NCBI GenBank assembly: GCA_018398805.1 | Contig: JAGFBZ010000258.1 | Coordinates: 3,143,501-3,207,500 of the forward strand | From: Hirundichthys speculiger | Taxonomy: Eukaryota > Chordata > Actinopteri > Beloniformes > Exocoetidae | DNA length: 64,000 nt | Direction: 5' to 3' | Position numbers and translations under genes: made by a program | The notes under the pieces: model-generated | Seen by the model: the letters and a program-made list of their open reading frames with translations, nothing else | Told to the model about the DNA's origin: nothing | Databases searched by the model: none | In this document: positions 24,150 through 36,600 of the stretch, in pieces | Position numbering within the stretch: position 1 is the stretch's first letter | How the letters are laid out: each line of letters opens with the position of its first letter

Positions 24150-26334
24150 ATCTCAAGTCTTCATAACAGTCACTCAAGTAGCAGCAAAAAAAAAAAAGCT
24201 TAAATTGGCATTCAGATTTTTCCAAACTCGGGCATCGCAATACTTGCAGACTGTGCAAAACAAAGTTCTGTGGTCAGGGAAAATCCCACTGAGACGTGAC
24301 CTGAAATGAACTGTGAAGCAGCTATGGAGCCAGCAGCAGCGTGTTTGTGTGTGCATGGCCTTTTAAGAACACGTCAGCCCCACACAGCGCACATGCATGC
24401 GCACACACACTCACAGTTTATCTCATTATACAATGCTTTTGTAAGAATTTACAACTTCCTAGAGTCAAATGTGCAACAGTGTTTTCAACACTAAAATGTT
24501 ACTTGCAGGAAAACCTCACTACAGGAAGTGAGCATAGAAGGGAAATAATCCAAAAACAGTGCTGGACACACAAGCTGGTGGTGGTGCTGTGAAGTTTCTA
24601 CATGTTTGCGTATGGTAGTTCATGTTAGTTATCCTCCACTCATCTAACAACCAGTACATGCAGGTGTCAGAGGTACTAGAGTTTATCGTGTGCATGTCTA
24701 CTCCAGTAAAGTCTAGACTGAATTGGCACTTGAGTATTCTGAAATAATTGTTTGGATCTTTGCCTGGACAATTTCAAACTGACTTCTGCTCTGCTCAGAT
24801 GGATCACTTTAAGAGGTGTCAAGATAAAATATGAATACAGATCAGTGTGGCAAGACTTCTTTTTTTTTTTCTGCCTTTGTTCACCGTCGATCATTAAGTG
24901 CCTTGATCTTTAGACTGAGAACCACAAACTAATCCTTCCAACAATGCATTAGGCACTAAAATTAAGTCCAAAATGTAGTACAAAGAAACGATGCATCTGA
25001 ATTAACATCTAACAGAATTACTGCATTATTTGACGTGCACAAGTCCTACTTTCTATAGAGAGCTGCAACTTTTGAAATGTGTAGAAAAAGCAAGTTCTTG
25101 TGGCTTCTCCATTTAGGGCTTTGCCATGGTGGATTATCATGTTTCACATATTGATTTGGCCTAGGTTTTATGTTGGATGCCCGTGGTCAAACAACCCTCC
25201 CATTTATTGGAGCTTGGAACGAGCACTATGAGAGCACGAGCTTGTGACCTTAGTGGTTGAGCGTCCCGCCCAGAACCCAGACACATGATGGGGCCGGGGA
25301 TCAACGTGGTGACCTTGTGGCTGCCGACTTTACCCACTGTGTTACAACTGCCTTGAAACTTGTACAATAACAAATATTGCAAAGTACAGTCAGCTTAGAA
25401 TACAACAAAGGAATTTTTTTTTCTTTTTCTAAATCTCTTGCTCCACTTGAAGTTACTTAAGATCAGTAATTATGGGCTCAATGCTTTAGTAGGAAGTTCA
25501 TAAGTTCACATTTAGGCTGGTGACGAGTACCGCTTTTAAATAAAACCACTGCATTCATGATAATTCAGTGTCGGTAAGCAGTGGGTGCTCAAACACCGTT
25601 CAAAGTCATCCCTTCGTTTCAAGTTTTGTCTCAACTTCCTGCCTCGCATTAGAGGCCAGCTGAGGCATTCAGAGACGGAGGGGAAAAGGCCGTTTTGAGG
25701 TAAATGTGACCTGATGCACAGCAGCTCTGACTTATGTGGCTGCTGCTTTGTGTTGAGTCCTCTGGTTGAGTCTGGGCTGTTGAAACTGCTGCAGTGTTAA
25801 GTTGCAAATTACACAAGTGTACATTTACACCACACTTGCAGTTCCACAAATCTTTTTTTTTTTTTTTTTTTTTAAATTTTAGTGCAATTTTAAAAGTGTT
25901 TATTGAAGTCCTTTTAGTTCAAAGCTTCCATTTCCTGGTGATTTCCCAGCAGTGTTAAAAAAAAAAAAAAAAAAAAAGTCAATAGGTTGGTTTTGCTGTT
26001 AGTTTATAAATGAATTATTTACATTCAGTATTGAAGTTCTAACAAAAATGTTGAGTGCTGAAAATGATTTCCTTTCTTTTAAACAACATTGATGTTTCAT
26101 TGAAGATTTTAATCTGGGCTTGTTCATACGTCTTTATTGGTGCTTTGCTACTTGTGTTTTACCGCCACAAGCTGTTGCTCAGAGGTTTGGTGTCAAACAG
26201 ATGGTAGGACATATTTCTGCTTGGCATGTGGTGAAATTTACCAGCATTGAAGAATAAAGAAGGAAAGTGCAAATTTTTGTCCAGCATACCAATAAAAATG
26301 AACTCAGCGCTGAATATTTTCATACAATGAACCT
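24150..26334. other. intergenic space between the convergent tmem60 and rsbn1l genes
   Basis: No coding signal is seen. It holds a SINE-like copy (25195-25350) and facing homopolymers of 21 T (25853-25873) and 21 A (25957-25977). Confidence 0.5.
25195..25350 (-). repeat. tRNA-derived SINE-like copy, decayed
   Basis: Read on the - strand it has AGTGGGTAAAGTCGGCAG (A-box-like), then GTTGATCCCCGGCCC (B-box-like). These are followed by CATCATGTGTCTGGGTTCTG and GGCGGGACGCTCAACC, the order typical of teleost tRNA-derived SINEs. No tRNA fold is preserved and no flanking duplication is obvious. Confidence 0.5.
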
Positions 26335-28388
26335 TTTATTAGCTAGGTTCATATTTAAAGTAGAAACCACACTACAAGTTTTGTCATCTTTACAAAACTT
26401 ATGTACACTACAGTGCTGACATTTAAAAATAACAACTAAAAAGAAAAAAAAAAAAAAGTTGAGATAAATAAACTCTGTGAAAACAACACTAGCCCCTGAG
26501 GACATCTTTGTTTTCAAACATAACTTTGTCACATTTGTACAAAATATATATATACGTTCCTGTCATGTTCTTGTAACATCTAAAAACTAAAAAGCGTAAA
26601 AAGAGCTGCAGAGCGCCTTACAACTGGTATCAAGTCCTTAATTATCGCCTCGATCTCCCCAGAGCCACACAAGGAGGAGTTCTGTCTCTGAAACGGGTCC
26701 TTTGAGGCAGAGAAGAACCTAAGGCGTTATCTTTCATTTTCCATGATTTTGCAGGCTTGTGGTTAGACTTAAGAAAAATGCAACCCCACTTTTAGGATAT
26801 CATTCTTCGGAGCCATCTCGACTCAAACTGCAGATATTTGGAGGTTTTTCAGAATTTAGAGACCATTTAAGGCTTTGCTCTCATTTTCCTAGTGAGAACT
26901 TAAAACTGCAACCCCTAAAAGGACAGAACTCCTGCAGCATGTGCCTCTGGACCACTGAGCAGTTCACAGTTAAGGACAGGCACTAGGGAAATGTTCTGGG
27001 CTACATTAGCAAGTGGGCTTCATTGACAGTAAAATCAAGACACATAAATCAAGTTCCACATCCGTGGGACATGCACTGAGCCAGACGAGTCCGATTCCAA
27101 CATTAAACGTGTGGAGAAACGCACCCTTCATAGTTACAATGAACCTTCAAAAACATTTTACTTTCAAACACAGGAGGTCATTTCAGTCCCTGGTTGATAA
27201 ATAAAAGTTAAACAAACAAAAAGCTGAACACTGTAGAAACTGGACTTCAGGTACTTAGATAAATAGTGCTTTGGGAAGGAGCTCTCAACAGTGTACCGTC
27301 TGTTTTCAAAGTGTCTTAGAGCATTTGTTGAGACATAATTAAGAAGTGTAGCTCAGAGCTACTGAGGCCTGAATGAGTTCTAAATTATAGTTTGGGAAGA
27401 ACCTGAAATTGCCTTGTTGAGAGATTAACATAATTCATGATCAAAGTTTTTTGTTTTTTCGAACAACTGTATCTACACATATCTGATATAACCATTTAGA
27501 AAGTGCTGTAAAGAGTCTCGACCTACTGCATGTGTATATTGCTCTTTGAATTCTGTTCATCGTCCATCCAGATGATGTGAGATAGCAAGAAGACTAATCT
27601 ACCTGCATACTTCCAAAGATTCTGCTTCAGACTGGTTGATAATTTACTGCATCAACTACCTGAAACTCTAAACTGCCTGGTGAAACCGGCAGACTGAGGA
27701 TTCTTGAGTAGATATTCCTGGATGTGTCCTGAATGTGTTTTCCTGAGACTCTGGAGGCCCATCTGTAACAGCCTTGCCTGGGTCGAATTTTTTATTAGCT
27801 GCCAAGCAAGTGCTTGGTTTCCTAAAAACTAAGAAACTCCAGTACACAGCCAAGAGAAAGTCGTTAAAAACAAACAAACAAAAAAAAAGACACAGAACTC
27901 TGCCACTGGTGCTGAGGGCAAAAGGTACAAGACAACCTCAGTACTTTAAACAGTGACTCATTCAACAGCCTGACTGAAGGCAATACTACTGTATGCTGGA
28001 GCATACTGAAGTGATTTTTTTATTGACGCAGGGTCTCCTTTTGTTTAATAGCACTGAAAAGCTGAAAGAACATTCTTGCTTGCCAATATAACACTGGAAG
28101 TGATTAGAAAAGTCATCTGTTAATTGCACTCGTTAAAGTTTTCCATCGACAGCTTTAAAATGAGAATAAAAACATCGATATAGAATCTGGTTTCATATTC
28201 AGCACATTATTGCCGAGCATTATTGCTCTAAATACAATGTGGGAAAAGTCCTGTCATATTCTGTATTGACAAAATACAGCAGAGAAAATATTATATATGT
28301 AAAATTACATCAATACACAGGTGTATTGAATATCAATGTGCAGCCCATCTTTGCTCCAAAAAACGGTCATGGGCACAAAGAGCATACT

Positions 28389-28427
<39 letters not shown>

Positions 28428-28763
28428 AAAAAGCAGAATCAGACAGCAGTTTGGCAGACCAGGGACTTCTCTCCAACCATAAGCCTAAATCTCCTTCTTT
28501 GAGTTAAATCTGGTGCACCCTTAAACAGTTTAACACCAAAACCACCTGCAAATGAAATTATTTCTTAATAGTTAATATAATTTAAACCAGTTCAGTCCAG
28601 CAGTCTGGGATATGTTAGTCCAACTCTGCTTAATAATATTTCTATACCGATGCACTCCTCGTCCTTCCTCGTCACCTCCTTTTAACAGTTTTACAAGACA
28701 ACCAAAATAAAGCCTTGTACATATACAGTCATTTAAAGTCATCACCATTATATACAAAATTTA
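26335..28763 (-). other. rsbn1l: probable rsbn1l 3' untranslated region
   Basis: From the TAG codon downstream on the - strand there is no coding signal. AATAAA-type signals on this strand occur near 28020, 27790 and 26340-26335. The last lies just before a clear change to unrelated sequence and is my tentative 3' end. A pure 33-base A run (T on the transcript) lies at 28393-28425. Which signal is used cannot be told from sequence alone. Confidence 0.4.
28393..28425 (+). repeat. 33-base poly-A tract
   Basis: An uninterrupted A run inside the probable rsbn1l 3' UTR (poly-U in that transcript). Confidence 0.95.
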
Positions 28764-30632
28764 CTAGAAAATCTGTTTCTGCTCCTCCTCAAGCCTCGGG
28801 GGAGGGGAAAATACAGAAGGGGAGGACTGAGGCAGAGGAGGAGGTGGAAGAGGGGGTGGAGGGGCGGGTGGTGAGGAAGAAGGAGGAGGAGGAGGAGGGG
28901 GGGGGTGAGGAAACGACTGTGACAGGGGGAGCTGAACCTGCAACGATGCCGAGGTCTGGTATTGTGGTTGTAGTGGGTAAGAACCGGGTGGCTGTGAGAC
29001 GAACGACTGAGGAGGGAGGAAGGGGTGGGAGGTGAAGTTGGGGTGCTGAGAGGGGAAGAAGGTTTTGGCAAACTGGTGCTGATAAGAAAGATGAGGTGGG
29101 AGAGACTGGGAACTGGTGAGGGGAGTGTTTGGCTGAGAAGAGGGTGTAATCAGGGGGGGCTGAAAGTAAGGCTGAGACTGCGTGGTGATGTTTGGTTGGT
29201 GTTGGGGGTGTAGGTGGCTCAGGTGGACTGAGTGAGAGAGCCCAGGCTGACTGTGGAAAGAGTTCAGAGATGGTGGCTGCGGGGGGAGGTGAGGGTTAGA
29301 GAGAGGATTTGGTGGGAGGACTGGAGGTCTGTGAGGATGGTGAGAGTGTGACATTAGTGGAGGGAAAGAAGGGGGAAGCATGTGAGGGAGGTGAGGGTGA
29401 GGAGGGGGGAGATGCTGTGGTGTGTATTGCTGCATGTAAAACTCTCGCCTGGTGGCCTCCTGTGGTGGATGCATCTGCAAATCTACAGAAGTCCTGGATT
29501 CTGAGTCGAAACTGTGCGTCCACCGCTCTGGGAGTGTTTGTGTCCGTGTGTCTGCCTCCGAGTGTGTCCGTGTGTCGACCTGGGAGCTGCGAGTCTGTAC
29601 GTCCACAGCAGGTGACCCCTGTGAGGTCAGAACCTCTGACTCCACATGTGTCTGTGCGTCTGCCAGGACATCGGGAGTCAGGCGGAGGAAGTAGTTGGGC
29701 TGTTCTGGCTGAGGGAAGGGAGGCGGGTGACAAGAAGAAGAAACTGTGGAAGGAGGAAGTATGTTTACTTGAGTGTCTACTGGAGGCTTGGGACTTGTCA
29801 GGGATGAAGAGGAGGCTGAGACGGTGGAAGACGCGACCCGATCAGTGGAAGTAGAGGATGAAGAGTGCAAAGGAGTGACAGTAGATGCTGCTGAAGTTGA
29901 AGATGTTGCAGATGTTGAACACTTAGAAAAAGTCGCAGAAAGGGACGAAGCTGAAGATGAAGAACTTTTAATGGAGGACACTGTCCTGCTGTCTGAGTGA
30001 TGATGATGAGGCTTAGATGAGGCTTTGGGTTTTTCGTCCTTATGAAGAGAGGCAAGAGAGGGCAAAGTGGGAGGCAACAGTGATTTGTTCTTGCAGAGAG
30101 GAGAAGCTGGAGGTTCTGACTTTACCTTTGCAGGAGGAGAAACTTCATTTGTCCTCTCCTTCACCTCTTCTTTGTCTCCAGCACTGCTATGGTGTGAGTT
30201 CACAGAGAGAGCAGGCTGAGACAACGCATCACGTTCTTCCTTTTTGCCAGTGAGTAACGTCCTTTTTCCTTCTACATCCACCTCCTCATTCTCATCCTTT
30301 ATCCTCTCCTTCAGTCCCATTTCCACCTTCTTTCCTCTCTTCTCCTCCTTTTCCTCCATCTGCTCAAGAACCAACGTTTCCGTCTCTTTTTCCTTCAATT
30401 CAGTCTGCTCTTCCTCTTCTTTCTTCACCTCCTCCTGCTCTCCCTCTACTTGGTGGTACTGCTGTAGGCGGATGTGCCATGCCAGGCTGCAGACAGCAGA
30501 CACAGTCTTGAACTGGTGGACCACATTGCGAGGGATAAAGTAGACGTCATTGTGGCACAGGCGAATGCGAGCGTAACGAATGCCCTCCCGCCGCAGCTGG
30601 TTTAGTTTGGCGTCATCCACCCACTGCACACA
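28764..30632 (-). CDS. rsbn1l: rsbn1l terminal coding exon, 622 codons, with very long low-complexity C-terminus
   Basis: The acceptor is TTTGCCCAG/TGTGTG and the stop is TAG at 28766-28764. The first about 60 residues are conserved ([40 protein letters not shown]). The rest has no counterpart that I recognise. It is a charged Glu/Lys stretch (residues about 62-170), then a Ser/Thr-rich stretch with many SSS runs (about 190-300), then a Pro/His/Gln/Ser-rich tail with runs such as HHPHRPP. It ends in a proline block around residues 575-610 containing eight or more prolines in a row. The reading frame is uninterrupted for 1.87 kb, so it is very probably translated. Mammalian RSBN1L has only about 100-150 residues after the conserved end. 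Confidence 0.93.
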   Translation of the reverse strand, partial: CVQWVDDAKLNQLRREGIRYARIRLCHNDVYFIPRNVVHQFKTVSAVCSLAWHIRLQQYHQVEGEQEEVKKEEEEQTELKEKETETLVLEQMEEKEEKRGKKVEMGLKERIKDENEEVDVEGKRTLLTGKKEERDALSQPALSVNSHHSSAGDKEEVKERTNEVSPPAKVKSEPPASPLCKNKSLLPPTLPSLASLHKDEKPKASSKPHHHHSDSRTVSSIKSSSSSASSLSATFSKCSTSATSSTSAASTVTPLHSSSSTSTDRVASSTVSASSSSLTSPKPPVDTQVNILPPSTVSSSCHPPPFPQPEQPNYFLRLTPDVLADAQTHVESEVLTSQGSPAVDVQTRSSQVDTRTHSEADTRTQTLPERWTHSFDSESRTSVDLQMHPPQEATRREFYMQQYTPQHLPPPHPHLPHMLPPSFPPLMSHSHHPHRPPVLPPNPLSNPHLPPQPPSLNSFHSQPGLSHSVHLSHLHPQHQPNITTQSQPYFQPPLITPSSQPNTPLTSSQSLPPHLSYQHQFAKTFFPSQHPNFTSHPFLPPQSFVSQPPGSYPLQPQYQTSASLQVQLPLSQSFPHPPPPPPPPSSSPPAPPPPLPPPPLPQSSPSVFSPPPRLEEEQKQIF

Positions 30633-33600
30633 CTGGGCAAAAAAGAAAAGAAAAGAGACCTTAAGAGATGGATGAGTAGTTGCAGTCTAAAACATCTTCT
30701 GGCGTTGACATCTATTAAAACAAAACAAAACAAAAAAAACAAAAACTATTGTGTTAATATTAAGAATGTTTTTAAGAATACTTGATCCTACTATGGCAAC
30801 AAAAAGGCCAAACTTAAACATCTGCAGAAAAGAACAAAAACAAAAACTAAGCATAACTGAAAAATAATACACAGAAAAAAATACTAATAAGAAAAGAAAA
30901 AAAAAATTAAGCGAAATGAAACAGAAATGACAAAACAAAACTAAAAGCAGAGCTAAATGCATATTTTACAGAGAGCACAGCAAAACTGATAATGTTAAGT
31001 GGTTTAAAAACCTTAATTTTCTTTTTTGGTGTTTTTCTAAATTATTTTTGTGTGGTCCATTTATGTTTTTTTTTTTTTTTTTGGTCTGACATGCTTCTCA
31101 TGAAATACTTCTGTCCTCCTTATATGTGGTTTGTTTTGGACATCAGAGTTCCTGTATAAATCCTTACCTGGAAGCCAATACAATACGATTTTCCACGAAG
31201 ATTTTGAGATCATTGCTGGTTCAAAGAGGTATTTTTATTTCTGGTGAACCAGAGAGGACGGTTCTAAACGAAAACTCTGGTGGGACCAAGATTATTGACT
31301 AAAATGCCCCTGACTCTCAGTGGCTGGCACGGGGCAGGCTCGTCCATGTCTGATGGGACTTGGGGGTAAGATGGTCATTTGTAAGACACCAATTATTATT
31401 CTCAGTAAAGAAGTCCTATGCCACTTGAAACAATAACAGTAAAGAAAAAGACTGAAGGGATTTTCTTCTTCATCAAGTTCTATGCATGTTTAATTTTGCG
31501 TTTTGCCTTCAATGATAGAAAACAACTGAGAGAGCTTCCTTGAGCAGTCGAAAACATGGAAACAAACTATCCTCTTGACTTTCAGAGGTAAAGAGAACAC
31601 AAGTGAAATCAGTGGAACTCATTTCCCGAAACACAAGAAGAATGGATTTGTGCGTAAACTATAAACAGTTAAAATTCAGCTCAGGTAAATTTAACTCTGC
31701 TTTAAATTCAACTCCTGCTTTCAACCACATGTAGAGCTTGTGTAAATGAAAAGTTCACTTATATTTCTTATCATTCTTGGACTTTACGTTAATGCTTTTT
31801 CTTCAACTGTTATTTTCACAATAACACAAAAAGATTTAAAACCATGTTTGAAAACATAAAATACATTTTAAATATAACAGAAGTATCCTAACCAAAAGGT
31901 ATTTAGCATATTTAAGATTAGGATTGTGTTCCTTAACGTGTCAATGGATTATTTAAATTGACTTGATAGCCCAGAAGGGTGTCATGAAGTGGTGGTGGAT
32001 CCCTGACGGAGGTTTCTCGATTATGGAGACAATGCAGTTGTCTGCAGTAGAGTTTCGCTAATACAGAGGAATGTGTTAAGCATTCCAAATCATATCAAAC
32101 CATATTTGTTTGAATTCAAAATCTGCATTAAGTCCTGGTCACACAGGAAACAGTAGAGCCGTGATGTCTGACCTCAGGTCTCATCAGTTTTGGAAAGCTG
32201 AGCACCTACCAAGCTGCCTCCTGGGCTAGATGTGTGAGATTACAGGTTTTATCTGACAATTTCAAGATCACTCGTGGCAGTCTCAGGTAGTCTGCACCTT
32301 TACACCTGCTTATGTGGTAGTCCTTGAACAGGATTTATGCTAATTAATGAGCTAATTAATGAGCTCCATGTGCGTTCCCAACTTGTGATCAATTTGAATT
32401 CACAAAGGTACACAAGGTCTTATGGAAAGAAAAGAGAAAAAAAAAATCAAAGTTTTAAGCAGCATTTGTGAATTCAAAGCGGGTTTCTAACAAGGAAGTG
32501 ATTCATGTGCAAATCTACTCAGATTTATGAAGAATTCATGCCTGAGGCCCAATGACTGCAGAGAGTAAAAGCAGAGTATTTGGAGTTTAAATTGTTTACC
32601 TGATTCTCAATCTATTTCCAAAAAAGCAGTTATGACGCTGGATAAGTTATCCTTGTAAAAAAAAAATTATTCAAAGTATCCTACAACTAATAATTTTAAC
32701 TGTCAATAATAAACTAGTACACTTACTTTAACTGTGCTATTTTACAGATGTTAAGTTTGCTCCACCAGGTGGCGGTATCTCACATCAGTCTGGTACTACA
32801 CTACTGTAGCAGGAGCAGTAGTAGGGCTAATTCTGCATCTAATTTAAGATACAAGTGCTTGCTGTCATGTGTGTGTGTGTGTAATTTAATACCTGAGACA
32901 GTGGGGGTTCATGTAAGTCCAACTGAAGCCTCTGAACAACATGAGGGAAATCGGCAGCATGGAAACACACCACATCTTTGGTTACACGAGGAGGCTCGGA
33001 GCTGAAAACAAAACAAAGAGGGGAGGAGTATGAAGAAAGGGATTATATTCTGTCCAAGACTCAGTTAGTTGTGTAAATACGGGTGTGTGTCACCTCCAGA
33101 CAAACAGCTCTGTGATGATCTGACATTAGGAGTGTGCTTTGAGAAGCGTTTTGTTTCGTGGCCTACCTCTCCTCAGAGCAGACAGCCTTCAACACTCCCA
33201 CAGCTGCTGTGGTCTGACGCTCAAAACCCTGTCCGATGTGATCAGCGTGTGCCCGAGTCCGGTCCTCAAACAACATTTCTCTGGGTTCACTGGTCCTGGG
33301 CAGAGACTGCAGCAGGTTCTTTACCTCATTGGTGGAACTAAGACAAAAACACACAAGTGCGTGCAGAGTTCACTTTTGCTTCCTGGCTGTCCAATGAAAG
33401 AAAAAAAAAAAAGGCCACAAAAGATAACAGGGATGTCCACTCTCCTGGTCTTTGTCTGCTGTCTGATTTATAAAAACACAGAGCAGAGTTTATCTGCTGG
33501 TGCTCTTGCGATTTTGGTTGACCTTATCATCTGCATGGAAACATTTTAAGGGAGCTTTTCTGGTTTTAAAGCAACACCACTTTCTTCCAATGAAAATTAT

Positions 33601-36600
33601 TTTGAGTGATCAAATTTAGAAGGAAGAACTGGGAATCAGTGACACCTTTTTGTGTGTTTTATGTAAAATAATCTGAATTTAAAACGATAACATTAAAATG
33701 AAGGAAAGGCAGTATACCCACACTTGGCTCCATGCAAACAGGCTGACAAGCTGAGGAGTAAAAGCATAAAAATGAGCCGTGCAGCCAAACAATAGAAGTA
33801 CTGCAGTCAGCTCATTGCTGGATCAGTGACTCACACCGGAGCTGCAGTCAGATTCAAACGTGAATATAAATACACATTCGGGGAATCTGCAAGATTCCTT
33901 CGACAGTGTAACAGACACAGACAAACATGGACAGAAGAGCGGCGAGACTAGCCGTTCTGAACACTGAGCTATGCACTCATTCATTTCAGAGATAAGAAGA
34001 GAGAGGCATGAGCTGGTGGAGGAGGGAAAAAAAACAAGGAGAAAAATGGTGCACACACAGAGCTCAGTGTGTGTGTGTGTGTTGACTGCATGCTGACAGT
34101 AATAAATGTAAAACCAGGAAAGCTGGTGAGTGGAACGGCAAAGAGAGAGTGTAAAGGGAGGAGTGCTGATCGTGCACATCTACAATGACATTTGAAGTCT
34201 ACTATAGATTCTTAAATATCCTCTATATGTGAGGTCCTGTTGTTCTGGCACCATGTATGTTAATGTGTACCAAAATGTAAGAACAGATTCCTGTGTATTT
34301 ATGACCAGATAAAAGTGGGGAGTAGGCGATGAGGGGAGTATGTGGGGATTAAATGCATGGCAGCAGTGTGGAACGATAAAGAGAAAAGGGGAATAAAAAC
34401 AGATAGGTGATGTGCTGTGAGGCAGGGCAATAAAAGGAGTGTTAAAAAAGGACACAGAGAATCACATACTGTGGAGACAAATAATGTGTATAGTATACAC
34501 ATTTTACAGCCACAGCATGCTAATTTCTACCAGGGCTTGTGGCCAAAGTTTATCTAAACCCAGTTTGAGCATTTGTGAATTTCCATATTTACAGAGGTAA
34601 CGTCACTGATCCTTTGAGTAATTAATAAAATATCCAACTACAGAAGATCATTTTACAGAGAATGTGGTTTGTTTACATTTCGTAGTAGTCTGAGGAATCC
34701 TTGTTAGCAGTTTTATAGGATAAAGTACTACTCTACACTACACATTATCACCCACTAATTAGTCTTTAAAGTTTGGCTAAGAATTGCTGCAAACATTCCA
34801 GAAGCTAACAAACACAATCCTTATTCTTTTTTTTCCCAATGACAATACTTAAATTATTACTGTTATTTTTATTGTTGTTATTATTGTCAATCCATGTCAA
34901 TCATACTTATTATATGTATCCCGAGATTGTTTAATCTCTGCCTCACCACCAAGCTGTCAATCATCTTATCTTGGCCGTCACTCATCACTCGCTTTATATC
35001 AGCACGGGACATCATGTTCCCCGTCGGAGCTCTGTCACGACTCCAGCCAAGGCCAAGGCCAGTGTTACTATGCGATTATTGTGAATCTCTGGAAGCATGA
35101 TGCTCTTTCACTAAAAGCTGAAATATTCTGGTTTATTTTCCATTTCATGACAACTATAATCATGCTGAATTCTCAGACTAAGAGTCTCGGCGCTGTCGAA
35201 AATGCACAAATACTTGACCTTTTTACTGGATCCACCGATAGAAAGAACGAATGCTGTGAAGAGATGCTGCTCATGCACAAGCAGCCTTTCTTCTCATAAA
35301 CTGAATATATGGTCCAACTGCAGCCAAAAATGTTTTTTTTTTCCTGCCCCCCTCTCTCTTTCTCACAATACACAATGAATGGCATAAACAGTCATGGCAT
35401 TTTTAGTACACAAGCTTTTTCTAGATGCACACTTTCAGAGTTCACAAATGAAAATGGATAACTCCAGAATAATTCAACTTAAAAGGATGTAAGAAAGGAG
35501 AAGCGGATGAAGATCATTTGGAAGAGAACCAGAAAGGGCAGATATTCAAAGGTAGCAGGAGGACAAGGGCAAAGAAATGAGACCAGAGTGGATGGACAGG
35601 AAGAAAATAAACAGAATTTGGAGTAATCTCTATGACACATTTGTTCAGCTTCAACTGCTAAGCTCAAAAATTAAAACTGTTTTCATACCCCACACATCAA
35701 CAAATGCTTAAGACATATACATGTATAATATACTGTATGAACGTAGATGCCAAAACTGATCAGAAAGGTATTTTGTTCATTTTTTTTCCTCTGTGAATTA
35801 TACATTGGGGAAGAAAAAAAACATGCATTTTAACAGCTAAATTATAAAAACTTTTACTGATATTTTTGGACAGTGAAATGTCCAAAAGTAAACATATAAG
35901 GACAGGAGATTCTCACAACTTAAAAGTAGTGTGTGTGCAATTTCTTTTCCTTAAAAAAATGATGAATATAGTGAAGGTTTCAGTTAAACCATTGAAAACA
36001 TTTACATTTATGTTTCTACAAATGAGCAGACACAAGAGAGAAATAAATGAAGCAAGAGGGAATGTGCGTGGTGTGCATTGTCCCATGTTTGGCTGGCAGC
36101 CATGTGAAGTAGCGTCTGATGTAACGATGATCTCATCTGAGCAGTGAGCCACATACCCCCAACATCACAGACAAACATACGCACATTTTCACCCATGGTC
36201 TCGCTCGGTAAAAATACGAGCTTGTGTGGTTGAGAGTTGAGACAGCGCCTTCACATGAGGAAGGCTAAACACACATATACAGATGGGGTAATTGCCTCAT
36301 CTGTCGTTGCTCGAATACAACAAAGCTTCACGCGGTTACCATGCTGATGCTTTTTCATAATCAGTCCTAATGAGCAGCCTGGAAATTACAGAGGCGAGCT
36401 GGCTCAATAAGGTAGACACGCACGCGCGCACACACGTAGTAGGTTGTAAGCAGCAAACACACTGATATCAATATCTGTGCCGCTGTATTTTCTTTCTTTC
36501 ACTACATTTTGCATTTCTGTGTGTATGCATGTAATGGGAAAAAGACTGTGATGCACAGTTTGTCGGTGGGCTCACCGTTTTCTTTTGAAAGGAGACTTTG

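Noticed and set aside
28715..29035. 106-residue + strand open frame with Glu/Gly runs.
   Set aside because: Antisense of the poly-proline and TAG end of rsbn1l.
29309..29854. 181-residue + strand open frame opposite the last rsbn1l exon.
   Set aside because: It is the antisense shadow of a long low-complexity coding exon; its Glu/Gly/Val-rich makeup follows from the other strand.
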